Positions 17,042 through 26,851 of a stretch of 64,000 nt of DNA are shown here, in pieces. The stretch comes from SSF14 sp037045585. GTDB lineage: Bacteria > Actinomycetota > Acidimicrobiia > Acidimicrobiales > Microtrichaceae. Every line of letters starts with the position of its first letter. Within the stretch, counting starts at the first letter, position 1. The stretch lies in NCBI GenBank assembly GCA_037045585.1, contig JBAOIR010000054.1:14555-78554 (forward strand). Direction: 5' to 3'. Made by a program: the position numbers and the translations under genes. Below the pieces are notes generated by a model. That model had not been told where the DNA came from, made no database searches, and saw nothing but the letters and a program-made list of their open reading frames with translations.

Positions 17042-17879
17042 AGCGTGTCGGGGTAGGCACGGGTTCTTGGTCGACGTCGACGCCCACAGCGGCCGCTGCA
17101 CCCGGGCGCCCCTGGCCGCCAGCGCCTCCCAGCGGGGACCGGAGAAGCGCCGAGGAAGATCTGGTAGGCGACCTGGGCCTGGGCGACCGCCGCCCTGCCC
17201 CGCAGGGCGAGCGCGTCGTCGGTGCCGATCGCATCGAGCCGACGGTCGACCTCGGTGTCGACGCGGCTGACGAAGAACGACGCCACCGACGACGGCGACA
17301 GGTCGCCGCCCCGGCCGCGAAGGCGGCCTCGAGGCCGGCGAGGTACGCCTCGATGACCTCGGCGTAGCGCTCGAGGGAGAAGAGCAGCGTCACGTTGATG
17401 CTGCGCCCCTCGGCGATCATCGCCTGGATGGCCGGGAGCCCGCCTCGGTGCCGGGGATCTTGACGAGCAGGTTCGGTTGGGCGATCGTCGTCGTGCAGGT
17501 GGCGGGCCGCTGCCTCGGTGCCCTCGGTGTCATGGGCGAGCGACGGTGCCACCTCGACCGAGACGTAGCCGTCGATGCCGTCGGACTCGTCGTACACGGG
17601 GCGCAGCAGCGCCAACGCCCCTTCGATGTCCTGCACGACGAGCTTCCAGTACGCGTCCTCGATCGAGGAGCCCGAGCCGATCAGCTCGGAGAACTGCGCG
17701 GTGTACTCCTCGCCGGTCTCGATCGCCTTCTGGAAGATCGACGGGTTGGAGGTGATGCCCCGGACGCCGCGATCGATCCACTGCTGGATCTCCCCGGACT
17801 CGAGCCACGCACGCTTGAGGTTGTCGAGCCACGGGCTCTGGCCCTCGAACTCGTAGAGATCGTGTAGACGACCCATCAT
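16773..17879 (-). CDS. tal: Transaldolase, heavily frameshifted
   Basis: Transaldolase moves a dihydroxyacetone unit between sugar phosphates in the pentose phosphate pathway. Spread over three frames are the family landmarks: MGRLHDLYEFEGQSPWLDN, IQQWIDRGVRGITSNPSIF, the Schiff-base lysine region PNLLVKIPGT, INVTLLFSLERY, SFFVSRVDTEVDRRLD, QRPLWASTSTKNP and DTLYVDTLIGPDTVNTMP. The total span equals a normal length of about 368 residues. Breaks occur near 17,510, 17,465, 17,310, 17,130, 17,070, 16,880 and 16,850. Conservation on both sides of each break argues for sequencing indels, not decay. The first ATG overlaps the tkt stop. Confidence 0.85.
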   Translation of the reverse strand: MMGRLHDLYEFEGQSPWLDNLKRAWLESGEIQQWIDRGVRGITSNPSIFQKAIETGEEYTAQFSELIGSGSSIEDAYWKLVVQDIEGALALLRPVYDESDGIDGYVSVEVAPSLAHDTEGTEAAARHLHDDDRPTEPARQDPRHRGGLPAIQAMIAEGRSINVTLLFSLERYAEVIEAYLAGLEAAFAAGAATCRRRRWRRSSSAASTPRSTVGSMRSAPTTRSPCGAGRRSPRPRSPTRSSSALLRSPLGGAGGQGRPGAAAAVGVDVDQEPVPTPTRSTSTRSSGRTRSTPCPTPPSRRSRTTAPWRAPSTPTSPAPRPCWDAGRRGGRPRRRHRDSSRPRAWPRSKSFDELLGALARPPKAPAPA

Positions 17880-19865
17880 CTGTCTCCGTTCAGCTCTGCT
17901 CGTCGCTGAACCAGGGCGGTGGCCCGGGTCGACGACGTTGTCCACGTTGATACCGAACTTGTCGAGCACCAGATCACCCGGTGCCGACGCACCGAAGCGG
18001 TCGATGCCGATCACGTCGTCGGCCCAGCGGTGCCACCCGAACGTGACCTGCGCCTCGACGGCGAGGGTCGGCACGTCGGAGGGCAGGACCGAGGCCTGGT
18101 AGGAGCGCCCTGCCGCCTCGAACCGTTCCCAACTGGGCAGCGAGACCACCCGGGCCACGATGCCGTCGGCGGCGAGGCGGTCGGCAGCGGCCAGGATGAC
18201 CGAGACCTCCGAGCCCGTGGCGACCAGGTTGAGCTGTGCACCCTCGGCCTCACGGAGCACGTAGCCACCGTTGGCGACGCCCTCGAACGAGGTGCCCTCG
18301 AGCACCGGCAGGTTCTGGCGGCTCATGATGAGCGCCATCGGGGCGTTGCCCTCGACGGCGAGGCGGACGGCGTGCACCGTCTCGTTGGCGTCGGCCGGAC
18401 GCATGACGTCGAGGCCGGGGATGGCCCGAAGGGCGGCCACGTGCTCGACGGGCTGGTGGGTGGGGCCGTCCTCGCCCACACCGACCGAGTCGTGCGACCA
18501 GGCGAAGATCACCTTCGTGCCCATCAGCGCGGCGAGGCGTACCGACGGGCGCATGTAGTCGCTGAACACGAGGAACGTGCCGCCGACGGGCAGGACGCCG
18601 CCGTGCAGTGCCATGCCGTTCATCGTGGCGCCCATGGCGTGCTCGCGGACCCCGAAGTGGATCTGGCGACCTTCGGGGTGCTCGGGGCTGAGGGCGGTCT
18701 GGCCCTTCAATTCGGTACCGGTGTTGCCGGTGAGGTCGGCGCCGCCGGCCATGAGGCCGGGCACCACGTCGACGATCGCGGTGAGTGCCTTGGCCAGTGC
18801 GACACGGGTGGCGACCGAGTCGCCGACCTCGAAGGTGGGCAGGGCCGATTCCCAGCCGGGGAGGCCGGCCCCAGCGAGGCGGGCGGTCCACTCGGCGTGC
18901 CGTTCGCCGAGGGCGGTGTCGAGGCCGGCTTCCCAGGCGAGGCGGGCCGCCGAGCCGGCGGTGCCGGCGGCGCGGTACAGCTCGACGACCTCGTCGGGCA
19001 CATAGAACGACTGGTCGGTCGGCAGGCCCATGACCTCTTTGGTCGCCTCGATGTCGGCGGCCTTGAAGGCCAGGCCGTGCGCCGACGGACTGTCGGTCAG
19101 CGTCGGCGACGGGAACCCGATGTGGCTGCGGAGGATGATGATCGTCGGCGCCCCGCTGTGGGCCTTCGCCGCCACGAGCGCAGCCTCGAGCGCGTCGAGG
19201 TCCTCGGCGATCTCACCGACCTCGACGACGTTCCAGCCATAGCCACGGAACCGCTCGGCGGCGTTGTCGGTGAGCGCGAGCTCGGTGACGCCGTCGATCG
19301 ACACGTGGTTGTCGTCGTAGATCACCGTGAGGTGGTCGAGCTGCAGGTGACCGGCGAGCGACGCGGCCTCGTGGCTGATGCCCTCCGACAGGTCGCCGTC
19401 GCCGGCGATGCACCAGATGTGGTGGTTGGTGGCGGCCTCGCCGAACCGGGCGCGCAGCGACTGCTCGGCCATCGCCATGCCGACGGCGTTGGCGAAGCCC
19501 TGGCCCAGGGGTCCGGTGGTGACCTCGACGCCGGCGGTGTGGTGCACCTCGGGGTGGCCGGGCGTTGCTGAACCCCACTGGCGGAACTGCTCGAGGTCCT
19601 CGAGGGTCAGGCCGTACCCGGTGAGGTACAGGAATGAGTACTGCAGGATCGATGCGTGGCCGGCCGAGAGCACGAAGCGGTCACGGTCGGGCCAGTCGGG
19701 GGCGGTGGCGTCGTAGCGCATGACCCGCGTGAACAGGACGTGGGCGAGTGGTGCCAACGCCATCGCCGTGCCCTGGTGGCCGGAGTTGGCCTTCGCCGGT
19801 CCGTCCATCGCGAGTGCTTTGACGACGTTGATGCCGAGCCGTTCCTGGTCCGCGGTGAAGCCCAC
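17876..19865 (-). CDS. tkt: Transketolase
   Basis: Transketolase is the thiamine-diphosphate enzyme that moves two-carbon units in the pentose phosphate pathway. It starts VGFTADQERLGINVVKALAMD from a GTG with AAGGGGA 5 nt upstream. Key blocks are ANSGHQGTAMALAPLAHVLF, GPLGQGFANAVGMAMAE, the TPP motif GDGDLSEGISHEAASLAGH, DLTGNTGTELKG and GVREHAMGATMNGMALHGG. One extra C in a CCC run near 17,926 removes the true ending (DRATALVQRRAELNGDR then TGA) and fuses the frame to transaldolase. Corrected length is about 662 residues. Confidence 0.93.
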
Positions 19866-19921
19866 GTGGTTCCCCTTCTCGTAGAAGTGCCGACGGGGGA
19901 TGAGTCGCGCCGTGCGAGGCA

Positions 19922-19927
19922 ACCCTA
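19922..19927 (-). promoter_or_regulatory. Candidate -10 box (TAGGGT) for tkt
   Basis: TAGGGT on the minus strand lies 56 nt upstream of the tkt GTG, giving a leader of about 50 nt that includes the Shine-Dalgarno. Confidence 0.35.
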
Positions 19928-19970
19928 ATCGCTCGCCGTGGCGGGCCCGAACGGGTGGGTCGCAGCTTCC

Positions 19971-20010
19971 GGGCGCGCCGCCGGGTCGGATGTGACCCGC
20001 TGGCGCGCCC
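19971..20010. terminator. Strong GC-rich hairpin between M15 and tkt genes
   Basis: GGGCGCGCCGCCGGGTC pairs with GACCCGCTGGCGCGCCC (15 of 17 positions) around a 6-nt loop. It sits 29 bp past the stop of the minus-strand M15 gene and upstream of the tkt promoter, as expected of a terminator, but has no clear T tract. Confidence 0.55.
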
Positions 20011-20039
20011 AGAACGCGCGCACCACTCGTGAGTCGGCG

Positions 20040-20814
20040 TCAGCGGCCGGTCGCGCTGAAGTGCATGTAGTCCTTCAGCGATGACCACGTGCCGCCCCAG
20101 ACCAGACCGGCGCGCTTCATGGCGGCCACCGGCAGCGAGCCCTTCACGATCGTGCCCGGCACCGAAGCGTTGCGTGCCGTCGTTCCGTTCTCGGGGATGA
20201 CCGTCGCACCCTTGATGTAGGGGTTCTGGACGGGGTTGATGTCGATGGCCGTGCCGTAGGAGTGCTGAGACCAGCCACTCGACGAGCCCGTCGTCGGCCG
20301 GCAGAAGAAGGCGGACGTGTCGTTGACCAGATCGGGCCCGTGGGTCTCGATGAAGCTTCCGTCGGGGCGGAAATCGGTTGGGCTCGCGAAACTTCTCCGC
20401 CGTGTCCATGCGGTTGATCGGGAACTTCGCGTCCCACAGCTCCCGGAACGCCCGGATCGTCTGCAGCGCGATGTTGCGGTGCACGATCAGTTCGCCGGTG
20501 TGGCCGGCGTTGTCGAAGCCCCAGTAGCTCACGGTGATCAGCCGCAGGTCCGCCGGACCAACAGGGCACCCCGGGCGCCACGACAACCCGAGCCGTGCGG
20601 CGTCGACACCGACGAGGGTCGCCGTGAACGACGCCTTGCGAGTGTTCTCGTTCTCCGCAGCAGTGATGAGGGCCACGACCTTCGACAGTTCGGGCTCGGT
20701 CAGGGCCGGCTTGCCCCGCTCGACGAGCCAGCGGTTGAACGCCGCAGCGTCGCAACCGGCGACACCGGCGAACAGTGCGGCAGTGGTGAGGACGATCAGG
20801 AAGCGGCGGCGCAT
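20040..20814 (-). CDS. M15-family peptidase lipoprotein (VanY/CwlK-like), frameshifted
   Basis: A secreted peptidoglycan peptidase of about 257 residues. The signal sequence MRRRFLIVLTTAALFAGVAGC ends in a lipobox-like VAGC, so it is probably membrane-anchored. The catalytic M15 zinc motifs are QHSYGTAIDINP (His-x6-Asp) and DYMHFS, in the order of the M15_4 type. The N-terminal half ends DTAEKF; one extra T near 20,385 shifts the frame, and the correct continuation reads ASPTDFRPDGSFIETHGPDLVNDTSAFFC in spirit. An N-terminal MRRR start with nearby CAGGAT may be leaderless. Confidence 0.75.
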
Positions 20815-20936
20815 GATCTCAATCCTGCCGAACTCCGGTGGTCACGAGGGGGCACCCTCCACCCGGAACCCCGCGGTTTCGGTCGCGGTGATCGCCGCTT
20901 GGCGGGCGATTCCGCGACCAGAACTCGCGGCAGGAG

Positions 20937-22082
20937 CTATCGCTGTGCTCCGAACAGCGCGATCGAGGCGGTGAAGCCGTGCACGAAGTTGACGCTGCCG
21001 ACCGGACCGAACTCCCCGGCGCAGAACATGCCCGCGACCGCGCCGCCGGTCTGTTCGCTGACGACCTCGGCGTCGTGGCCGGGGGTGCCGAACAGGTTCG
21101 AGCCCCGGCCGTTGCACGTGAACACGAGGGCGCCCCGGGCTCGTTGGCCGTCGATGAGGGCGTGGAGGTCCTCGTCGGCGGATTCGGCGTCGCGGACCTG
21201 GAACTGCACCGTCGCTCCCACCGGCACCTCGTCGCCGATGGCGATCGCCCCGATCTTGCGGTCGGCGCCGAGGACGCCCCGGATGAGGAAGTCGCCGCGG
21301 CCGTAGTCGATCCGCTGCTCGTCGATCACGTGGCCGATGTGGAGGCCGTTCGCCAGCAGCCGCTTGTCGTGGTCGTTGAGCGAGTCGATCGTCTCGTTGA
21401 GACGGCTGAGCGCCTCCTGGCCGGCGAGCTCGTAGATGACGTTGCGTTCCGCCTTGGTCACCACGAACGGTTGCCCGATCGGCCGGCAGCCCTGCGACAC
21501 GACGGTCGTGATCGGGACCGTGGGCGGGAGCCACACCCCGACCGCGCCGCTGCGGAACAGCTCGTCGTCGAGCACCAGGACGTTGCCGCCGGGACCCCGC
21601 GCCGCGGACGCCATGCCGCCGACGATCGCGACGTCCGGTGCCGATTCGCGGAGATGACCGAGCACCTGCTCGACGGGGAAGCTGAACGGGTCGGCGACCA
21701 GCAGCAACGTGCCGTCGTTTCGGTTGAGGACACCGCCACCGGCCACGAAGAGATTGTCGGCGGTTGGGATGGCCTCGAGGCGGACCGGCTCGACGTCGAC
21801 GTCGAACCGCGCCGCCCACAACACGATCCCCGGCGTCTCCTCGACCTCCTGGGACCCTCCGAGGACCGACACGGCGGTGGCCCCGACGAGCACCCGTGGG
21901 TTGACCAGTCGGCGCACCGCCCGGGCGATGTCCTCCAATGCGCCGGCATGGGGGCCGGTCACGAACAGCATGGCGACATCGGGCGGGGTGCCGAGCGACT
22001 CGAGTACCTGCCCGACGACCTCGCCGACGGCCTGCGTGGCGAGGGGGTGCTCGCTGAGCGCCGCGGCGAAGGTCGGGCCCAT
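20937..22082 (-). CDS. FIST N/C-domain sensory protein
   Basis: A 381-residue protein of the FIST family (F-box and intracellular signal transduction), thought to bind small ligands such as amino acids. FIST_N covers about residues 30-210 (ATAVSVLGGSQEVEETPGIVLW, GGMASAARGPGGNVLVLDD). FIST_C follows, ending in the diagnostic block FTCNGRGSNLFG, then VAGMFCAGEFGPVG and NFVHGFTASIALF. It carries no kinase or methyl-accepting domain. It starts at an ATG overlapping the stop of the upstream small gene (TGATG), so the pair is co-translated. Confidence 0.85.
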   Translation of the reverse strand: MGPTFAAALSEHPLATQAVGEVVGQVLESLGTPPDVAMLFVTGPHAGALEDIARAVRRLVNPRVLVGATAVSVLGGSQEVEETPGIVLWAARFDVDVEPVRLEAIPTADNLFVAGGGVLNRNDGTLLLVADPFSFPVEQVLGHLRESAPDVAIVGGMASAARGPGGNVLVLDDELFRSGAVGVWLPPTVPITTVVSQGCRPIGQPFVVTKAERNVIYELAGQEALSRLNETIDSLNDHDKRLLANGLHIGHVIDEQRIDYGRGDFLIRGVLGADRKIGAIAIGDEVPVGATVQFQVRDAESADEDLHALIDGQRARGALVFTCNGRGSNLFGTPGHDAEVVSEQTGGAVAGMFCAGEFGPVGSVNFVHGFTASIALFGAQR

Positions 22083-22469
22083 CAGGCCTCCGGCGGGGGG
22101 AGCAGGGTGTAGGGCACGATCGTGACCGGGCCCATGTCCATGCGGCAATGCGCCTCGACCGTCCCGTACTCGGTGAACTCCATCTCGGCCCGTACGAGGC
22201 GGTAGCCGAACTTGTTCTGCTCGATCTCGACGGCCTGCACATTGCGGGCGATCTGCTCGCCGTCGCGGTAGTACACGACCTCGAGCGGCGGTCGTCGACT
22301 CGCCGGCGCCACAGCGGATGATGACGACCAGGTGCGGCGCCCACTCGAGTGGGAGCGGCGACGGGGCGACGGCGGAGAACTGCACGCCTGTCAGGTCGAT
22401 CCGCGTCGACGGGCCCGCCACCTGGCGGAGGTTGATCTCATCGGTGAACAGGGCCGCGACGATCTGCAT
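22082..22469 (-). CDS. Conserved hypothetical protein upstream of FIST gene, frameshifted
   Basis: About 128 residues. It begins MQIVAALFTDEINLRQVAGPS, contains a VVIIRC strand, and after a one-base insertion near 22,310 continues PPLEVVYYRDGEQIARNVQAVEIEQNK to VTIVPYTLLPPPEA. It is predicted all-beta, like DUF6941-type small proteins; that link is only a resemblance. The ATG at 22469 is supported by TACCGT placed 6 nt upstream. It is coupled to the FIST gene by a TGATG overlap. Confidence 0.6.
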
Positions 22470-22475
22470 GCGAGC

Positions 22476-22481
22476 ACGGTA
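22476..22481 (-). promoter_or_regulatory. Candidate -10 box (TACCGT) for hypothetical-FIST operon
   Basis: On the minus strand TACCGT is 6 nt from the ATG at 22469, the leaderless spacing; no Shine-Dalgarno is present. Confidence 0.4.
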
Positions 22482-22536
22482 CCAACTGCCCGAACCGGTG
22501 GGGTGCGGTCAGCGTCGGGAGGTGCGCGGCCGCCGT

Positions 22537-22542
22537 TAGGCT
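22537..22542 (+). promoter_or_regulatory. Candidate -10 box (TAGGCT) for acyl-CoA synthetase gene
   Basis: TAGGCT lies 9 nt upstream of the ATG at 22552. Confidence 0.4.
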
Positions 22543-22551
22543 CGTCCGATC

Positions 22552-24743
22552 ATGTCGTCGCTCACACCACCGTCCCGCAGCACGCGTACGTTGTCCGAGG
22601 CCGAATCGAAGCAGTTCCTCGCCCCCTACGGTCTGCCCATCGCCCCCGAACGGGTCGTCGGCACCGCCGCCGCTGCCGCCGCTGCCGCCGCCGAGATGGG
22701 CTTCCCCGTGGTCGCGAAGCTCTGCGGCGACGCCATCGCCCACAAGACCGAGCGCGGCCTCGTGCGCCTCGGCCTCGGCACCGCCGACGCGGTCGAGGCC
22801 GCCGCCGCCGAGCTGCTCGGCGCGGCGCCCCCCGACGACGGCGAGGTGGGGTGCTGGTGGCTCCGATGGTCGCCGGCACCCGGGAGCTGATCGCCGGGCT
22901 CAGCCAGCGACCCCCAGTTCGGCATGACGGTGATGCTCGGCGTCGGCGGCATCCTCGCCGAGGCGGTGGCCGACGTGGCGATCCGGCTGGTGCCCGATCA
23001 CCGCCGACGACGCCGACGAGATGATCGACGACCTGGCGCACCCAGGCCCTGCTCGGCGCCTTCCGGGGCGAGCCCGAGGTCGACCGCGACGCCCTCGTCG
23101 ACGTGCTCGTGGCGCTCTCCGAGGCAGCCGAGGCCGACCCCGAACTCGTCTCGGCCGACCTCAACCCGCTCATCGTCGACGACGGCCGGCCCCGTGGCGG
23201 TCGACGCGCTGGTCGAGTGCCGACGACCCGAAGGAGGCCCCCGCCGAGGCCCCGCTGCGCCGGGTGCAGCCCGCTGAGGCACCGTCGCCCGCCCAGTTCC
23301 AGGCGCTGTTCGAGCCCCGGGGCGTCGTCGTCGCCGGAGCCTCGACCCACCCCGGCAAGTTCGGCTTCGTGTGCCTCCACAACATCCTGGCCGAGCTGGC
23401 TACGAGGGCAAGGTGTTCGCCACCAACCGCGACGGCGCCCCGGTCCTGGGCATCGACACGTCCCGAGCATCGACGACCTGCCCGACGGCGAGGCCGACCT
23501 CGTCTTCGTGTGCACCCCGGCGTCGACCAACCCCGACCTGCTGCGCGCCTGCGCCCGCAAGGGCATCACGGCGGCGTTCCTCACCTCGGCCGGCTACGGC
23601 GAGGCGGGCGAGCGAGGGCCGAGTGGCCGAGGCCGAGCTGGTGGCCCTGTGCGACGAGCTCGGCATCCTGCTGGCCGGCCCCAACGGCCAGGGCGTCGTG
23701 TCGACCCCGGTCGGCCTGTGCGCGCAGATCGTGGCGCCGTACCCGCCGGCGGGCTCGATCGGCGTCGCCAGCCAGTCGGGCAACTTCGTCTCGTCGTTCC
23801 TCAACATGGCGACGGCGACGGGCATCGGCATCAGTCGGGCCGTGTCCGCCGGCAACGCCGCCGCCACCACCGTGGCCGACTACCTGAGTTGGTACGCCGA
23901 CCGACCCGGCCACGTCGGTCGGGCTCGCCTACGTCGAGGGCATCGACGACGGCCGGGCGTTCTTCGACGCCGTGCGAGCGATCACGCCCACCAAGCCGGT
24001 GGTGCTCGTCAAGGGCGGCGCCACGGCCGGCGGGGCCCGCGCCGCGTCGAGCCACACCGGTTCGCTCGCGACCGACGACCGGGTGTTCGACGGCGCGTGC
24101 CGGCAGGCGGGCGTCTGCCGGGCCGCCACCGTCGAGGAGGCGTTCGAGGCCGCAGCCACGCTCGCGACCCAGCCGCTCCCGTCGGGCAACCGGGTCGTCG
24201 TGATGACCACCGCCGGCGGTTGGGGTGTGGTGACCGCCGACGCGATCAGCCGGAGCAAGATCCTCGAACTCGTCGAGCTTCCGGAGGACCTGTTGGCCGA
24301 GGTCGACACGCTGCTTCCGCCGCGCTGGAGCCGCAACAACCCGGTCGACCTCGCCGGCGGCGAGACCCGTGACACCATTCCCGAGGTGATGGAGATGATC
24401 GCCGCGCCACCCGTCGGTCGACGCGATCGTCTACCTGGGCGTGGGCATCCAGTCGAACCAGGCCGCGATGATGCGGCGTGGTCGCTTCTACCCCGACCAC
24501 GGGCTCGAGCGCATCGTCGAGTACCACGAGCGCCAGGACGCCCGCTTCGCCCAGGCCGCCGCCGACATCTCCGCGGCGACCGGCAAGCCGATTCTCACGG
24601 CCACCGAACTGGCCGTGTCCGACCCGACCAACGCCGGCCCCGCCACGGTGAAGGCGACGGGTCGTGTCTGCTACGCGTCGGCCAACCGGGCGGTCACGGC
24701 GCTCGAACACCTGACCCGCTACGCCCGGTTCCGCGGCGTCTGA
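22552..24743 (+). CDS. ADP-forming acetate/acyl-CoA synthetase, heavily frameshifted
   Basis: An NDP-forming acyl-CoA ligase of about 730 residues that interconverts acyl-CoA plus ADP with acid plus ATP. Domain order is ATP-grasp first (LSEAESKQFLAPYGLP, FPVVAKLCGDAIAHKTERG), then a CoA-binding Rossmann domain (FEPRGVVVAGASTHPGKFG). Two succinyl-CoA-ligase-like flavodoxin domains follow (GIAVASQSGNF-like GVASQSGNFVSSF, then the active-site helix region ARAASSHTGSLATDD). At least nine single-base breaks lie between 22,850 and 24,420, yet conserved protein resumes after each. The final part, GVGIQSNQAAMMRRG to YARFRGV, lies in a third frame. The stop overlaps the dacB start (TGATG). Confidence 0.8.
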
Positions 24744-26182
24744 TGCTGCGTTCGTCCGCCGTCGCCGCCGGCCTGTTCGTTGCCGGCCTCGCTGTCGTGG
24801 GCTACGGCGTGTCGACCGAGTCCGATCGCAGCGCGGCCGCCGAACCGGCCGTGGCGTCGGGGCCTGCCCCGGCGGCTCCTGCCACCCCGGTGTTGTCGGC
24901 GCGTCGGGTCCCGGACCTCCTCGTCCGTCCCCAGGCCGCTCGGCGTCTCACCGCCGAACTTGCCCCGCTCGTGGCGTCGGCTCCGGCACAGACCTGCCTG
25001 GTGGTTGCCGACGGTCCGACCACGCTCTACGCCGCGCAACCCGACACCCCGATGCCGGCCGCGTCCAACCAGAAGCTGGTGACGGCCCTGACCGCGCTCG
25101 ACGTGCTCGGGCCCGATGCCACGTTCACGACCCGCCTGGCCGCCACGTCCGCCCCGGCGGGGGGAGTGATCGAGGGTGACCTCTGGATGATCGGTGGCGG
25201 CGACCCGGTCATCGACAGCGACACGTACCAGTCGACCCTCAAGTACGGGAAGACGCCCCACACCCGGATCGAGGACATCGCCGACAAGATCGTCGCCGCC
25301 GGCGTCACGCAGGTGACGGGGTCGGTGAAGGGCGACGACCGACACTTCGACGACGTCCGTACGATCCCGACGTGGCCGTCGCGGTACCTGGCCCAGAACC
25401 AGGTCGGGCCGCTGTCGGCCCTGTCGGTCAACGACGCCCGCACCTACGGCGTCCTCCCGGGCGCTTCGTCGGGAACGCCCCAGCCGGCGTCGGATCCGCC
25501 CGCCTATGCCGCCGACGCCCTCACGCAGCTGCTCGTCGCCCGTGGTGTCTCGGTGGGCGGCCCGGCGGCGTCGGGGGAGGCGCCCGACGGGCTGGCGACG
25601 GTCGTCGACGTTCCGTCCCTCCCGTTGCGCGACATCGTCAAGGAAATGCTGACGTTCAGCGACAACAACACGGCCGAGCTCCTGCTCAAGGCGGTAGGTT
25701 CGGCGACGTCGAACGAGGGCACCACGGCAGCGGGCCTGAAGGAGGCGCAGCGGGTGTTGACCGAGCACGACATCGACATGAACGGCATCGTCCTGCTCGA
25801 CGGCAGTGGCCTCGACACCGGGAACCGGCTGACGTGCCGCCTGCTCGACGACGTGCTGGGCACGAGTGGCCCGTCGGGGCCGATCGCCGATGGCCTGCCC
25901 GTCGCCGACGGGCCCGACGGCACCCTTCGCGACCGGTTCACGAAGAGCCCGGCCGCCGGGGCCGTGCGCGCCAAGACGGGCACGCTCAAGGCCGTCACCG
26001 CGTTGTCGGGATGGGTGACGACGACCAAGGGTGCCGATGTTCGGTTCAGCACGATCCTCAATCCGAGCGGGCGCGACGTGTCGGCCTCGGACCTGGCCTT
26101 CGAGACGAAGGTCGCCGAGGCGATCCTCTCGTACCCCGACGCCGTCGACCCCGCGTCGGTCTCGCCGGAGGCGAGCGCATGA
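24743..26182 (+). CDS. dacB: D-alanyl-D-alanine carboxypeptidase/endopeptidase (PBP4, S13 family)
   Basis: A class C penicillin-binding protein of 479 residues that trims or cuts peptidoglycan cross-links outside the membrane. The N-terminus is hydrophobic (AVAAGLFVAGLAVVGYG), a signal peptide or anchor. Catalytic motifs are SNQK (Ser near 109), SDNN near 306 and KTGT near 412, in the S13 order, with GGGDPVIDSDTYQS and LDGSGLDTGNRLT typical of PBP4. It overlaps the acyl-CoA synthetase stop. Its last residues (SPEASA) are part of the 26-bp tandem repeat that follows. Confidence 0.92.
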   Translation: MLRSSAVAAGLFVAGLAVVGYGVSTESDRSAAAEPAVASGPAPAAPATPVLSARRVPDLLVRPQAARRLTAELAPLVASAPAQTCLVVADGPTTLYAAQPDTPMPAASNQKLVTALTALDVLGPDATFTTRLAATSAPAGGVIEGDLWMIGGGDPVIDSDTYQSTLKYGKTPHTRIEDIADKIVAAGVTQVTGSVKGDDRHFDDVRTIPTWPSRYLAQNQVGPLSALSVNDARTYGVLPGASSGTPQPASDPPAYAADALTQLLVARGVSVGGPAASGEAPDGLATVVDVPSLPLRDIVKEMLTFSDNNTAELLLKAVGSATSNEGTTAAGLKEAQRVLTEHDIDMNGIVLLDGSGLDTGNRLTCRLLDDVLGTSGPSGPIADGLPVADGPDGTLRDRFTKSPAAGAVRAKTGTLKAVTALSGWVTTTKGADVRFSTILNPSGRDVSASDLAFETKVAEAILSYPDAVDPASVSPEASA

Positions 26183-26240
26183 GCACTGCGCCGGAGGCGA
26201 GCGCATGAGCACCGCGCCGGAGGCGATGCCATGAGCACCG
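26163..26240. repeat. 26-bp tandem repeat carrying GGAGG and ATG in each unit
   Basis: Units begin at ATGs 26179, 26205 and 26231, exactly 26 bp apart. The shared core is CGCCGGAGGCGAGCGCATGA. Each unit brings a Shine-Dalgarno (GGAGG) and a start codon. Reading from the first two ATGs gives nine-codon mini-frames (MSTAPEASA, MSTAPEAMP) whose TGA overlaps the next ATG. The third ATG is the start of the LON-domain gene. Confidence 0.85.
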
Positions 26241-26842
26241 AGACACCGATGTTCCCGCTGGGGTCGGTGCTCCTGCCGTCGATGCTGCTCCCGCTGCATG
26301 TCTTCGAGGATCGCTACCGGCTGATGATCGAGCACGTCCTCGCCGGGGACGGGACCTTCGGGGTCACGATGATCGAACGTGGCTCGGAGGTGGGTGGTCA
26401 CGACGTCCGAGCGGCGGTCGGGTGCACGGCGCGGGTGCTCGACGCCGAGCAGCAGCCCGACGGCCGGTGGCACCTGGTCGCGGTCGGCACGGAGCGCATC
26501 AGCGTCGACGAGTGGCTTCCCGACGACCCGTTCCCGCGGGCGATGGTCTCGTCGCTGCCCGACACGGCGACGACCGTCACGGCGTGGGACGAACTCGTGA
26601 CGTCGTTCCGCAGCCTCATCGAGCTCGTCGAGCGCGTCACCGGCAGCACCGACCTGGCCCCGGGGGTCCCCATGGCCGACGATCCGGCGATGGCGACGTT
26701 CGAGATGGCGGCGGTCGCGCCGATCGGGCCGCTCGACCGGTACCGGGTGCTGTCGTCGACCGACGTCGACGCGCGGCGGCTCCTGCTGCTCGATGCCTTC
26801 GAGCACGCCACAGTTCTTGTGAACGACGCGGCGAGCAACTAG
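26231..26842 (+). CDS. LON substrate-binding domain protein
   Basis: A 203-residue protein made only of the LON N-terminal (substrate-recognition) domain, without ATPase or protease parts. It begins MSTETPMFPLGSVLLPSMLLPLHVFEDRYRLMIEHVL, the classic LAN domain opening, and contains GCTARVLDAEQQPDGRWHLVAVGTERI. Its molecular role is unknown; stand-alone LON-N proteins are common in Actinobacteria. The start is the third ATG of the tandem repeat, whose unit supplies GGAGG at normal spacing. Confidence 0.85.
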   Translation: MSTETPMFPLGSVLLPSMLLPLHVFEDRYRLMIEHVLAGDGTFGVTMIERGSEVGGHDVRAAVGCTARVLDAEQQPDGRWHLVAVGTERISVDEWLPDDPFPRAMVSSLPDTATTVTAWDELVTSFRSLIELVERVTGSTDLAPGVPMADDPAMATFEMAAVAPIGPLDRYRVLSSTDVDARRLLLLDAFEHATVLVNDAASN

Positions 26843-26851
26843 GAAGGGCCG

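Noticed and set aside
16773..19922. A 1,049-residue bifunctional transketolase-transaldolase
   Set aside because: Removing one C restores a separate transketolase end with a stop overlapping the transaldolase start, so the fusion is an artefact of an indel.
22552..24743. Several short separate genes within the acyl-CoA synthetase region
   Set aside because: The fragments follow one another in the domain order of one enzyme with no start or ribosome-binding sites; they are pieces of a single gene.
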